Origin: Candidatus Thorarchaeota archaeon
GTDB taxonomy: Archaea; Asgardarchaeota; Thorarchaeia; Thorarchaeales; Thorarchaeaceae
Direction of reading: 5' to 3'
DNA: 64,000 bases
NCBI GenBank assembly: GCA_019057475.1
Contig: DXJO01000022.1
Coordinates: 1 to 64,000, forward strand
Made by a program: the position numbers and the translations under genes. Below the pieces are notes generated by a model. That model was not told the DNA's origin, did not search any database, and saw only the letters and a program-made list of their open reading frames with translations. Numbering within the stretch: the stretch's first letter is position 1; every line of letters begins with the position of its first letter. Positions 8,110-16,887 of the stretch are shown here, one piece after another.

Positions 8110-9768
8110 ATGGTTCGACAGCTTGCATTGGACTTTGTGTATGGAAAGCAGGATTCAAGGCCCAAATCTGAAAGCGTTGGCTTAGCATTGGCTTTCGCCT
8201 TGGCGGAATCAAGCAAAGGAACACGGAAGAGGATTGCCAGCCTAAGTCAAACATCTATACCATACTGGATCGTCCAGGTTTCGGGAAGCAGTTCAATTCT
8301 ACTTGCTGCCGCTGGAGAACCTTCGCAGTCGATTACCTTCACAGAGAGTCCAGCATCAGGAGAGATTCGTCGAGTACTCAGCACTGAGATTACTGAAGCA
8401 AAGCAGATACCTGAAGCAGTAAGCAATCTGCTGACGCTTCTTGACAAAATCGAGCTTGTCACTCATCGAATAAGGAACCTGGAAAAACCGGGTCCGTTCA
8501 CTGCGCAGGGCAAGATGGTTGTGGAGATAGACCCGTCAGCTCAGCCTAATCGGCTGGAGATAAAAGTTGATTCTCAAGCAGCTCTGAACATCAGCGAAGA
8601 ATTCCAAGGTCTCACAAGCGAAGCATCATCTCGTCTAAACAGTATGGAAACCCTTCAGAAGCTTGTGGATGAGAAGATGAGGAACCAACTCAACATCATG
8701 GAGCACGTAATGGTAGCTGAAAAGGGGAAATGGGAACAGCGTGCAAGGTTGATGAAGGAAATCGCGGAGATAGAGATGGATGAGCTGAAAAAGAAGAGGG
8801 AAGATCAGATCTATGAACTCGAAGATAAACACAAGATGGATCTTCGCGCCATGACAGCGGACTTTGCAAGAGCTATTGCAGACATTGAGCAATTCTTTGA
8901 CGGGATGATTCAGAGAGTAAGGGAAACAAGGACCAAGATTGGAAGAATGGGAGACAATGTGGAAGGAGGCATAAACGAGCAACGCTCACTCATAGATTAC
9001 CTTACAGAAACCGTTCCACAGTATACGGAAATATTGGAGAGGATGAATGAGAAGTCCGAACAAGTCCTAAAGACGATGGCGGAGTTCGAGAAAGCACTTG
9101 ATGAGAAAAGCAGAGAGACCTCTCAGGATACAGACGCGCAGATTAGTCAGCGCAAACACAGACTTGTCGATTTCGCAATGGAACAGCAACAAAGGCAGAA
9201 CGAGCTTGAAGAGTTGGATGAGAGTGCAAGGGCGGCGGTTCAGAGTATTGAGATGGCAATTGACGAGAAAGTTGTCAAACTGAAAAACGAGTTGGATGAT
9301 TTGACGACCCTAACACTTGGTAACGACTCCATTAAGGGTCTCGCGCCTCTGTCACGGTTGGATGTTGTTACCTATGTTGCATTCTATGATGATGGGAGCT
9401 TTGAGATCTTCACGCCTTGCTTCTTGCCGGAGAAGCACATAACAACTCGGGTGGGTCACATTCCAATCGATACGTCGTTTGATGACCATATCAAGAGGGC
9501 AATAGCCAACTGGGAGAAAGCAGACTCATCTTTTGCAGACAGCTTCAAGAGAGCCTGCACGCGGGGCAATACCCTGATGAAAGATGGCGCAGAAGCCTTA
9601 CTACTGGATGGCCTGAATGAACTCCAAAGAAAACACCTGCTTCAAGAAGACACCAAGGAGAAAATGAAAAACCTCTGGCAGAAATATGCCGCTAGGTGTC
9701 CCGAATGCGGAGCGAAGATAGAATCAAAGGCCAAGTTCTGTCAGAGCTGTGGTGCAGTGAATATCTAG
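8110..9768 (+). CDS. Long coiled-coil protein with C-terminal double-CxxC zinc ribbon
   Basis: A 552-residue protein from ATG 8110, chosen over GTG 8101 because AGGTG at 8099-8103 is correctly spaced from the ATG. Residues 1-110 form a globular alpha/beta head. About 165-410 is a long, highly charged coiled coil rich in E/K/R with heptad-like hydrophobics. About 410-480 is a small globular domain (VVTYVAFYDDGSFEIFTPCF). The C-terminus has the zinc ribbon CPECGAKIESKAKFCQSCGA. No membrane segment. The layout resembles structural or scaffold proteins. No known family was recognised. Confidence 0.8.
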   Translation: MVRQLALDFVYGKQDSRPKSESVGLALAFALAESSKGTRKRIASLSQTSIPYWIVQVSGSSSILLAAAGEPSQSITFTESPASGEIRRVLSTEITEAKQIPEAVSNLLTLLDKIELVTHRIRNLEKPGPFTAQGKMVVEIDPSAQPNRLEIKVDSQAALNISEEFQGLTSEASSRLNSMETLQKLVDEKMRNQLNIMEHVMVAEKGKWEQRARLMKEIAEIEMDELKKKREDQIYELEDKHKMDLRAMTADFARAIADIEQFFDGMIQRVRETRTKIGRMGDNVEGGINEQRSLIDYLTETVPQYTEILERMNEKSEQVLKTMAEFEKALDEKSRETSQDTDAQISQRKHRLVDFAMEQQQRQNELEELDESARAAVQSIEMAIDEKVVKLKNELDDLTTLTLGNDSIKGLAPLSRLDVVTYVAFYDDGSFEIFTPCFLPEKHITTRVGHIPIDTSFDDHIKRAIANWEKADSSFADSFKRACTRGNTLMKDGAEALLLDGLNELQRKHLLQEDTKEKMKNLWQKYAARCPECGAKIESKAKFCQSCGAVNI

Positions 9769-9771
9769 CAC

Positions 9772-9996
9772 CTACTCTAGGTATTCATCTGCCTTTTTAG
9801 TTGCAATCCAAGCCTTGGATGTAAACCTCTCGACCAGACCCTCTTTCTCCAGGGTGTTCAGTGATTGCACTACACTGTTATTATCGCACTCAACATGACG
9901 ACCCTTGAGTATTCCAGTTATAGCAGAAGGTCTGTGGCTGTCAGTCTTAATGACGGCCAAGATTTGACGGTCAAGATCCGTAATTTCTTTGCTCAT
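9772..9996 (-). CDS. Small winged-helix DNA-binding protein
   Basis: From ATG 9996 this is a 74-residue winged-helix protein: MSKEITDLDRQILAVI, then a recognition region (NNSVVQSLNTLEKEGLVERF) and a wing ending in AWIATKKADEYLE. The frame stays open upstream to 10038, but a TATA-like TTTTAAG at 10028-10034 (reverse sense) predicts a transcript start near 10004. That favours a leaderless start at 10002 or 9996. The gene is convergent with the coiled-coil gene, its stop only 4 bases away, and divergent from uridine phosphorylase, so it could regulate that gene (inference). Confidence 0.7.
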   Translation of the reverse strand: MSKEITDLDRQILAVIKTDSHRPSAITGILKGRHVECDNNSVVQSLNTLEKEGLVERFTSKAWIATKKADEYLE

Positions 9997-10092
9997 CGTC
10001 ATCAACAAGACCGCCGTCGGGTGCATTCTTTTAAGCATATCTCTAGAACAGCAGTCTTGCCTGTTTCATCACAACCGGCATAATCCTTTTTA

Positions 10093-10110
10093 CGCGGACT
10101 CATCCGCGTG
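10093..10110. promoter_or_regulatory. Hairpin upstream of uridine phosphorylase
   Basis: CGCGGA and TCCGCG flank the loop CTCA in the divergent intergenic region between the small winged-helix gene and uridine phosphorylase, ending about 20 bases before the udp start. It could be an operator for the winged-helix protein or an mRNA leader hairpin. Position-based inference. Confidence 0.4.
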
Positions 10111-10127
10111 GCGCAGGTTGACGATAG

Positions 10128-10874
10128 ATGTCAGATGAACGAGAGTACCACATCGGAATAGCCCCAAGGGAGATTCCTCCTCTTGTGCTCCTGCCTGGAG
10201 ACCCCGACAGGGCGCGACTGATTGCTGAGCAGTTTTTTGATAACCCTGAAGAAATAGCAAAGAAGAGAGAGTACTGGAGTTTCAAAGGAGAGTATAGGGG
10301 AGTTCCAGTGGCAGTCTGTTCAACAGGAATAGGTTGTCCATCTGCAGCTATTGCTATTGAGGAATTGATCAAAGTCAGGTGTACCACCTTCATCAGAGTA
10401 GGAACAGCTGGCGCGATTGATTCCACTCTGGAATCTGGAACTGTTGTCATCTTCACTGGAGCTGTGAGAGACGAGGGTACATCAAAGCAATACGTGCCAG
10501 TGGAGTACCCGGCCCTAGCGGATCCAGCACTAGTTATCGCACTTGAGAAGGCCGCTCGGGACAGAGGGGCCAAGTATCGAGTTGGGGTTGGCCACAGTAA
10601 GGATGCATTCTACAGTGAGCACCCGGGACTAGTAGCAGACCCAGCTCGAATGAAAGCCCGATGGGACACTCTAAGAAGAATAAACGTACTAGCAACAGAG
10701 ATGGAAGCAGCAGCGCTGTTTGTAATAGGACAAATGAGGGAAGTAAGCGTAGGGGCTGCTTGTGTCATCATAGGGGAGCCCATAGAGAACGAAACGAAGA
10801 TAGTTGGAAAGCCGCCCTTGGACGACCTCGTGACAATTGCGTTAAACGCCATCACTTCTTCCAGTCGCAAATGA
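10128..10874 (+). CDS. udp: Uridine phosphorylase / purine nucleoside phosphorylase family protein
   Basis: A 248-residue enzyme of the NP-I phosphorylase family, which splits nucleosides with phosphate into base and ribose-1-phosphate. Motifs: LVLLPGDPDRARLIAEQF near the N-terminus (phosphate-binding G-D-P-x-R), VCSTGIGCPSAAIAIEEL, TFIRVGTAGAID, and the ribose-binding T-E-M-E-A-A-A-L near residue 195. The pattern is closest to uridine phosphorylase, but the substrate cannot be fixed by eye. Confidence 0.9.
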   Translation: MSDEREYHIGIAPREIPPLVLLPGDPDRARLIAEQFFDNPEEIAKKREYWSFKGEYRGVPVAVCSTGIGCPSAAIAIEELIKVRCTTFIRVGTAGAIDSTLESGTVVIFTGAVRDEGTSKQYVPVEYPALADPALVIALEKAARDRGAKYRVGVGHSKDAFYSEHPGLVADPARMKARWDTLRRINVLATEMEAAALFVIGQMREVSVGAACVIIGEPIENETKIVGKPPLDDLVTIALNAITSSSRK

Positions 10875-10907
10875 ATTCTTTGAATGAAACATTGCTGGGT
10901 CCCGAGA

Positions 10908-11720
10908 TTAAATATCGCCAAACCAGACTTTCTTCTGAACCAGCATATGAAGGTCTTCAGCGCTTTTCCTGTCAATCCCAGTGGCTGCAACCAGCTGGTC
11001 AGGACTTGTAGCTACAAGATCTGTGACTGTAGCGATGCCTGCATTCAATATCGCACTAATGGTTGTGTCTGGGGTTCTAAGCTCGGTGAGTAATGACCTC
11101 AGCTCGTTCTCACTGGCCGCGCTAGCAATTGGAGGTGCAACACCGGGCATCTCAGTTTCAATGGGTTCAGCACCAGGAGGTGGTCCTGCTTCGTCTGCAG
11201 CTGGTGGACTAATGTCATCCTTCAGTGCTTTCAATGCTCCGGGCTCACCAAGTCCCGTATGCTTAGCCAAGAAGGAAGGCCGCAGGATGATTATGCCAAC
11301 GAGAATCATCAGACTCAGCAGTGGAATGAGCAGGAAGGGTGGGATGTGGCCACCAACCAAGCTACCATCAGGTCCAAACCAGATTAGTCCGCTCTCAATT
11401 CCTCCTGTGAAAAGCCCGATAACCGAGCTGCCAGCCAATTCGGTTGCGAAGAGGAGCCATATAGGCGTAAACAGTGCCAAGCCTCCAACTTCAAACAACA
11501 GGAATTCCTTGAACGTATCACGCTTCACGAAATAAACGATTATGACGGGAGCAATTATGATTAGTATAGACACAACAGTCCAAATCTGAAATAAGCCCCA
11601 AAGCGCATCAAGCTCCGCTTGGTCTGTGACGCCTTTTCCTACGAGCCTGATGGCAGCACTTCCCAAGAAGATTATTCCAGTAATAATGGCTCCGTAGAGA
11701 ATTCCTAGGGCATATCTCAA
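10908..11720 (-). CDS. Membrane protein with C-terminal helix-hairpin-helix domain
   Basis: A 270-residue protein with about four transmembrane helices in residues 1-150 (for example LGILYGAIITGIIFLGSAAI and PPFLLIPLLSLMILVGIIIL). Then comes a proline/alanine-rich linker and a cytosolic helix-hairpin-helix-like domain over the last 70 residues (ILNAGIATVTDLVATSPDQL, then GIDRKSAEDLHMLVQKK). Such domains bind DNA or proteins, but membrane anchoring argues for a protein-interaction role. The start is TTG 11720 behind a GGTGGAG stretch. It is divergent from wecB. Confidence 0.75.
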   Translation of the reverse strand: MRYALGILYGAIITGIIFLGSAAIRLVGKGVTDQAELDALWGLFQIWTVVSILIIIAPVIIVYFVKRDTFKEFLLFEVGGLALFTPIWLLFATELAGSSVIGLFTGGIESGLIWFGPDGSLVGGHIPPFLLIPLLSLMILVGIIILRPSFLAKHTGLGEPGALKALKDDISPPAADEAGPPPGAEPIETEMPGVAPPIASAASENELRSLLTELRTPDTTISAILNAGIATVTDLVATSPDQLVAATGIDRKSAEDLHMLVQKKVWFGDI

Positions 11721-11866
11721 TGTGCATCTCCACCTCTGGCATCAATAGCCGAGATTGCATTCGTTTGAATTGCTAATAGGTGTTTTTGGCATTCCCAGAA
11801 TGTAAATCTGGCTGCGCCCGTCAGCCTTATGAGGGCGTAGAGTGATTGAAACCAAAGTGAATCGAA

Positions 11867-12952
11867 TTGCGTCCGTTCTTCGTCCTCGGGACACGACCTG
11901 AGATAGTGAAACTCGCTCCAATCATCAAGGAATGCGAGAATAGGAATATCAAGTGTTTCCTGTTGCACACCGGCCAACACTATTCCAAGTTCATGAGCGA
12001 ATTATTCCTCAAGGATCTGAGCCTTCGAGAACCTGACAGGAATCTCAACATAGGCTCGGGTACACACGGAGAGCAGACTGCAAAAGCACTTGTTGGAATC
12101 GAGAAAGAACTCGTTAAGGAAAAGCCCGATGTTGTTTTAGTCCAGGGCGATACAAATGCAGTGTTGTCAGCAGCACTCGCATCAGTGAAGATGGGCATCC
12201 CTGTAGCTCACGTTGAGGCTGGATTGAGAAGCTATGACACACGAATGCCTGAGGAGCACAATCGTAGACTCACTGATCACGTTTCGAGCTACCTGTTCGC
12301 ACCTACTCAGAACTCAGCTGCGAATCTTCGCAAGGAAGATGTGTGGGGTAAGATTTTCGTCACCGGTAACACCGTAATTGACACTCTAGAAGAACGTCTG
12401 CCAGCTGCACGAAAAAGGGGACTCATAATTGAAGATGTAGAGCCAAACGCGTTCATCCTTCTTACGCTCCACAGAGCAGAGAATGTGGACAACAAGAAAA
12501 CACTCTCCGGATTGGTTGATGGATTGCTGCAGCTGGAAGCAGACATTGTCTTCCCAGCGCATCCTCGAACAGTTACTAGGCTGGAGAAGTTTGGTCTGAT
12601 GGGAGAATTGCAATCTAGAGGAACCGTGCATATTATCGAACCAACGGGCTACCTTGATTTTCTGGCGTTGTTGGATTCTTGTTCTTACGTCCTCACCGAC
12701 TCAGGAGGAATTCAGGAAGAAGTTACTGCGCCAACGATTAACAAGAGAGTCTTCGTTCTCAGAACCTCAACCGAGAGACCAGAAGCTGTTGAATCAGGAC
12801 ATGCATCAGTCGTGGGAGTGAACCCCAGCGAATTCCCCAAGGCAATACAGATTGCAGTAAGAGCTGGGCTGAATGGCAAGAGGTCCTGCCCGTACGGCGA
12901 TGGCACAGCGTCACAGAAAATCGTGAACATTCTGCTTGATCAGTTGGGATAG
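11867..12952 (+). CDS. wecB: UDP-N-acetylglucosamine 2-epimerase (non-hydrolysing)
   Basis: A 361-residue cytoplasmic enzyme converting UDP-GlcNAc to UDP-ManNAc for surface glycan synthesis. The start is TTG 11867, chosen because the protein begins with the expected strand and loop (FFVLGTRPEIVKLAPII). Further signatures: LLHTGQHYS, VLVQGDTNAVLSAALAS, HVEAGLRSYDTRMPEEHNRR, TLHRAENVD and SDSGGIQEEVTAP. Length is normal. No other glycan genes flank it directly. Confidence 0.95.
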   Translation: MRPFFVLGTRPEIVKLAPIIKECENRNIKCFLLHTGQHYSKFMSELFLKDLSLREPDRNLNIGSGTHGEQTAKALVGIEKELVKEKPDVVLVQGDTNAVLSAALASVKMGIPVAHVEAGLRSYDTRMPEEHNRRLTDHVSSYLFAPTQNSAANLRKEDVWGKIFVTGNTVIDTLEERLPAARKRGLIIEDVEPNAFILLTLHRAENVDNKKTLSGLVDGLLQLEADIVFPAHPRTVTRLEKFGLMGELQSRGTVHIIEPTGYLDFLALLDSCSYVLTDSGGIQEEVTAPTINKRVFVLRTSTERPEAVESGHASVVGVNPSEFPKAIQIAVRAGLNGKRSCPYGDGTASQKIVNILLDQLG

Positions 12953-13079
12953 AGTCAAGCTCCACAAGTGCATTTTCGTCCATTTTGAAGCTGAATCGCG
13001 GTTTTCCCTTATAAGGAAGGCATCAAAACAGTGTTAGAAACGCCTTAAACGCGCTTTCTGGCGCTATTCTTAGAGAAGT

Positions 13080-13087
13080 CTTATAAG
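13080..13087 (+). promoter_or_regulatory. TATA box of the histone-fold gene
   Basis: CTTATAAG at 13080-13087 predicts transcription from about 13110. The ribosome site GGAGA (13124-13128) and ATG 13139 follow with good spacing. A second TATA-like CCTTATAAGG lies at 13006-13015. Confidence 0.55.
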
Positions 13088-13138
13088 CGACCGAGGCGCG
13101 TTCTAGATGACTCCTACGGGAGAGGAGATATCAAAACA

Positions 13139-13309
13139 ATGCCTTACATAGTAAAGAAAGCCGTTCAGGACTATGCACGCAGGAACAACATGAAAGTTTC
13201 AGCAGACTTCTATGCTGCAATGGACAAAGAAATCGATGCACTGCTTACCGCAGCTGCAACGAGGTGCAAAGACAACAAACGCAAGACCCTGAAGGCCTAC
13301 GATCTGTAG
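13139..13309 (+). CDS. Small histone-fold protein (DUF1931-like)
   Basis: A 56-residue basic protein. The sequence has an N-terminal helix (KKAVQDYARRNNMK), the pattern V-S-A-D-F-Y-A-A-M-D, a long central helix (EIDALLTAAATRCKDN) and the ending RKTLKAYDL. This matches the small archaeal histone-fold family of DUF1931 type, in which R-K-T-x-x-x-x-D-L closes the fold. Such proteins may bind DNA or pair with other histone-fold proteins; function is little known. It has its own TATA box, ribosome site and terminator, and is thus a single-gene unit, probably well expressed. One cysteine lies in the middle of the central helix. Confidence 0.82.
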   Translation: MPYIVKKAVQDYARRNNMKVSADFYAAMDKEIDALLTAAATRCKDNKRKTLKAYDL

Positions 13310-13329
13310 ACCATGTGTACATCTAAGAA

Positions 13330-13381
13330 GGAAGAGCTGGAAGCGAGCACGATTTTGCTTCCAGGTCCCTTCCTCTTTTTT
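13330..13381 (+). terminator. Hairpin and T-run after the histone-fold gene
   Basis: CTGGAAGC (13337-13344) pairs with GCTTCCAG (13357-13364), and GGAAG/CTTCC extends the stem. The run TCTTTTTTCTT follows. Typical intrinsic-type terminator. Confidence 0.75.
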
Positions 13382-13433
13382 CTTACCGTCACTCTTATTT
13401 GAACTACCTTTTCTCCATGCTGCAGTTGTATGA

Positions 13434-14228
13434 ATGGAGAACAGGCTGTTGAAAAAAATCGTTCTTACCAACGATGATGGACCGTATAGTTCGGGGCTAC
13501 TGAAGCTGGCTGACACATTGGCCAAAGACATGGAGCTTATTGTTGTAGTACCAGATAGTCAGCGAAGTGCCACAGGAAAAGCGCTAACGTTCAACAGACC
13601 GATTCGTGTCTATGAACATGGTGAGAAGAATGGCTATCGACTTGTCACTCATGACGGAACCCCTGCAGACTCAGTCCCGCTTGCACAGGAGTTTGTGAAG
13701 GACATAGACATGTTTGTTTCCGGCATTAACTCAGGAGCAAACATTGGGTATCAGAGCATGCTGACCAGTGGCACCGTCGGTGCCGCCTTCGAAGCGGCGA
13801 TGCAGGGCTACCCCGCTCTGGCAACATCTAGAGTCGTAAACCCTCAAGAGTGGTTCAACCCGAGAGACTCCAGACATGAATACGCCAGAGAGTGCGAAAT
13901 AACTCGTGACATTGTCAAATGGGTGTTGAAGAAAGGACTGCCTGAAGGGATCGATGCATTGAATTTGAATTTCCCCTGTGAGATTGACGCCGACACCTCA
14001 ATCATTTACACCAAGCCCACAATCGTTCGTATGAGCAACGATATCGAGCGCAGACTGGATCCCAATGGAAGTCCGTACTACTGGCTTCGTGGCGTGGAGA
14101 AAGAAGCCGCAGAAGGCTCGGACGCGTATGAGGTCATCACCAATGGCAATATCTCACTCTCACCCATTGTGATTGAGAGTGCAAGAAACGAAGATGTCGA
14201 AAATCTTAGAAAATTCATGGTGGATTAA
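13434..14228 (+). CDS. surE: SurE 5'-nucleotidase / phosphatase
   Basis: A 264-residue metal-dependent nucleoside-monophosphate phosphatase. Motifs: IVLTNDDGPYSSGL with the metal-binding N-D-D at the N-terminus, VVVPDSQRSATGKALTFNRP, DGTPADSV, VSGINSGANIG and TSGTVGAAFEAAMQG. All of these are conserved in SurE. The start is ATG 13434. Its last 14 bases overlap the convergent downstream gene. Confidence 0.94.
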   Translation: MENRLLKKIVLTNDDGPYSSGLLKLADTLAKDMELIVVVPDSQRSATGKALTFNRPIRVYEHGEKNGYRLVTHDGTPADSVPLAQEFVKDIDMFVSGINSGANIGYQSMLTSGTVGAAFEAAMQGYPALATSRVVNPQEWFNPRDSRHEYARECEITRDIVKWVLKKGLPEGIDALNLNFPCEIDADTSIIYTKPTIVRMSNDIERRLDPNGSPYYWLRGVEKEAAEGSDAYEVITNGNISLSPIVIESARNEDVENLRKFMVD

Positions 14229-15225
14229 CTTTCTTCAGGGCGCTCCACAAAGCATCTGTGGACGGGCGAGCCAACTGCATTGCCGCCCCCTCGGAGTAAA
14301 TTAGACGTTTCTCTTCATCTTCGAGGATGCGACCCAGAATTGTTGCTTGGACATTCTCCGATTCTATTGCTGCTATGACATCATCCACATGGTTGGAATC
14401 GCAAGTCATGAGCATGCATCCACTGCTGATGAGCTCTAGCACGTTCACGTCAATTGCATCGCACAGCAGTTTCGTCGTGTGATGAATGGGTATCCGATCC
14501 AGTTCCACTTCAAAGCCCACTCCACTCGCATCACACAGCTCATGCAAACCGCCAGCCAGTCCTCCTTCTGTTGGATCATGCATCGCAGTCAGATGACCAG
14601 TTTTGAATGCACTTAGTCCCTCAGATACTACACTGATTTGACTCCTTAGCGCTAATGCCTCATCGAGAACGGCTACATCTAGCTCTTTGGAGAGTACTTT
14701 TCGGCCCTCGGCCGCTAATATGGCAGTCCCCTCAATCCCTACAGTCTTTGTCATCACAACTGCATTTCCGGGTTGTGCGCCTGATGAGGTCACATAATCC
14801 CCCTCACTGGTTTCCCCCAGCATGAAGCCTGCTACTATGGGCTTCTCAATACCTTCCGTAATCTCTGTGTGTCCTCCAGCAACGGTTATGCCAAGCGTCT
14901 TTGCGGCGCTATCTATCTGACTCATTATGCGACCCACTTCAGCTGCAGTGCTGCCCACAGGAAGCATGATTGATGTCAGGAACCATCTGGGGGCAACGCC
15001 GAACGTCGCCACATCGTTTGCGTTGATGTGCACTGCAAGCCACCCGATATCCTCAATTGACCCTGTAATTGGGTCTGTGGAAGCAACGATTACTCGGTTC
15101 CCAATCCTAATCAAAGAGGCATCTTGCCCTATTCCAGGACCAAGAATTAAATCTGGGTCACTTCTACCTAAATGTGTGAAAACCAACCGTTCGAGAACAT
15201 CTGGTGGGATCTTGCCAGGGAGCAT
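14215..15225 (-). CDS. AIR synthase-related protein (PurM/HypE/ThiL superfamily)
   Basis: A 336-residue two-domain protein of the PurM-like ATPase superfamily. The N-terminal domain has GPGIGQDASLIRIGNR and STDPITGSIEDIGWLAVHIN, and the glycine-rich GGHTEITEGIEKP. The C-terminal domain has MHDPTEGGLAGGLHEL. It resembles the hydrogenase maturation protein HypE but lacks the C-terminal P-R-I-C cysteine needed for cyanide transfer (it ends KKVNPP), so it is not a functional HypE. The true substrate is unknown. No hydrogenase genes are in the window. Confidence 0.85.
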   Translation of the reverse strand: MLPGKIPPDVLERLVFTHLGRSDPDLILGPGIGQDASLIRIGNRVIVASTDPITGSIEDIGWLAVHINANDVATFGVAPRWFLTSIMLPVGSTAAEVGRIMSQIDSAAKTLGITVAGGHTEITEGIEKPIVAGFMLGETSEGDYVTSSGAQPGNAVVMTKTVGIEGTAILAAEGRKVLSKELDVAVLDEALALRSQISVVSEGLSAFKTGHLTAMHDPTEGGLAGGLHELCDASGVGFEVELDRIPIHHTTKLLCDAIDVNVLELISSGCMLMTCDSNHVDDVIAAIESENVQATILGRILEDEEKRLIYSEGAAMQLARPSTDALWSALKKVNPP

Positions 15226-15409
15226 ATCGTTTGACTCCTTTACGTCAAGAGGTGCGCATTGGTACTGTGCACAGGTGTATGAAAAGTGAAATCATAGAGT
15301 ACCCATACTGGGCTCTCCTCACTCACTATGACACAAGGCAATTCTCGCACCAATGCGCAACTCAAGCAGCAAGCAGATACTAATAACCTAATCGAGAGCA
15401 CTGATGCGC

Positions 15410-16843
15410 TCAATGTGACAAGTACGCTTCTGCTTCTACCAAGTCTGAGGCTCTAAAGCGCACCTTTTCGTGGCTTCCCTTGAGAAGCATACCAAGCACC
15501 GAGTCAGTCCGCATTAGCTCCCTTGATAGGTATGCACGTCCGCCTCCAGCGCGAGCAATCAGGTACGCACCGAACGTCTTTCGAAACTCCGGTACGGCCA
15601 ACAATGTTTCCATTGGATTGTTGTGACCCTCCTTTCGCATCCTGAGCATTGTGGCCAGCTCTAGCGCGTCATGGTATGGACGCTTGAGTATCCGAGCCCA
15701 CTGAACCTGTTCGGGATCGACATTGACTGTAGCCAACCGCACATTGGCCTTGCGAAGCATCCGTGAAGCCTTGACCAAATCCCGGACTGGAGTATACTTA
15801 GCTTGACCGGGTCCTACAGATTGAGCAAGGGGAACATTGGGCGCAAAGTCGGATATGATAATCACAAGAGGCTCGATGCTCTCCCTACGCATCCTCTCTC
15901 TCTTGATGGTTTCGAGGGATTTCATTAGCCCTTCAGCCAGAGGCGTAAGGCCTGATACTCTCAATCGGGTGAAACCGCGATAGAGCTTGTTCCAGTTCGA
16001 TGTGGGGGTCTGAACTTCGACTGCCCCGCTATCTTTGAATGCAATTATACCTGCGCGGTCTCTGGACCCTCGAGTTTCACGCTCTATGCGCTCTAGGAGA
16101 TCTCGTACTTGGCTCATACTCCCCTTCATGGACATACTTACGTCGATGACAAGGATGACCGTCAAGGGTATTCTTGCAGTGAAGACTTTCTCCCTGATGT
16201 CGCTCTTGGAGATTACTAGCTTCTGACCAGGCGTTATTCTACCTGTTCTCGCCACAGCTGCAACTACGGTGGAAGGCAAGTGAATGCTACTTGCGTTCTT
16301 CGGCGGTACTCGAAACCTCAAGGAGCGACCGTGTTGTGAGGTTTCAGATGCTTTTAGAGATCCCGCAGACCGAGAGCTGACCCTCTTGTTAACCCACCCG
16401 CCAGAAGAAACCTTTGACCGTTTCATAACCTTGGAACGAAGCTCCCTGGCGTCAAAGATAGCCTCACCACTGGCAAGGTCAGGAATCTTCACAAAGAATC
16501 CTGCATCGATACCGATTGGAGATTCTCTGATTTCAGACTTGAAACCAATGACCTTTGTGGGAGGCTTGAAGCTATAGGGTCGCGTAGCGAAGCCCCATTC
16601 ATCACCCGGTTCAGGAACCCCGTCCCCCGATTCTACAGTATCTATCCCTGCCGCGGGTCCACTCTTCCTTCGCATCATGGTTCGTAGCCAAAGGCGGATT
16701 GTGTAGTAACTGAGGGGAACGAACACAATGGTGTTCAGAATGAAAAGCGGAATCGTTGGGAATGTGCCCAACGGATAGCCTACTAGAAATGAAATCGGGC
16801 TGAAGTATATCCAAGCGAAATACAAAAACACAGTCACCATCAT
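15410..16843 (-). CDS. Membrane-anchored VWA-domain protein (chelatase D-like)
   Basis: A 477-residue protein with two N-terminal membrane helices (residues 1-55), a basic linker, and a VWA domain from about 225. The MIDAS motif D-V-S-M-S is present (VILVIDVSMSMKGSMSQ), as are T-P-L-A and S-D-F. It lies 44 bases downstream of the AAA ATPase gene on the same strand, the classical AAA/VWA pairing of magnesium-chelatase I/D and MoxR-type systems. These pairs act as metal-insertion or complex-remodelling machines. The membrane anchor is unusual for a chelatase D subunit, and no porphyrin genes are nearby, so a remodelling role at the membrane is more likely (inference). Confidence 0.85.
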   Translation of the reverse strand: MMVTVFLYFAWIYFSPISFLVGYPLGTFPTIPLFILNTIVFVPLSYYTIRLWLRTMMRRKSGPAAGIDTVESGDGVPEPGDEWGFATRPYSFKPPTKVIGFKSEIRESPIGIDAGFFVKIPDLASGEAIFDARELRSKVMKRSKVSSGGWVNKRVSSRSAGSLKASETSQHGRSLRFRVPPKNASSIHLPSTVVAAVARTGRITPGQKLVISKSDIREKVFTARIPLTVILVIDVSMSMKGSMSQVRDLLERIERETRGSRDRAGIIAFKDSGAVEVQTPTSNWNKLYRGFTRLRVSGLTPLAEGLMKSLETIKRERMRRESIEPLVIIISDFAPNVPLAQSVGPGQAKYTPVRDLVKASRMLRKANVRLATVNVDPEQVQWARILKRPYHDALELATMLRMRKEGHNNPMETLLAVPEFRKTFGAYLIARAGGGRAYLSRELMRTDSVLGMLLKGSHEKVRFRASDLVEAEAYLSH

Positions 16844-16887
16844 AATAGCACAGATCGTGCCCTTGATGGGGTCACCCCGGGGACGCC

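Noticed and set aside
11717-11980. Minus-strand 87-codon frame between the HhH membrane protein and wecB
   Set aside because: Its first third lies antisense inside the certain N-terminus of wecB, and its composition is not protein-like. The membrane protein has its own TTG start and ribosome site.
14215-15225. Hydrogenase maturation factor HypE
   Set aside because: The fold fits, but the C-terminal P-R-I-C cysteine is absent and no hydrogenase gene is near, so only the superfamily is claimed.
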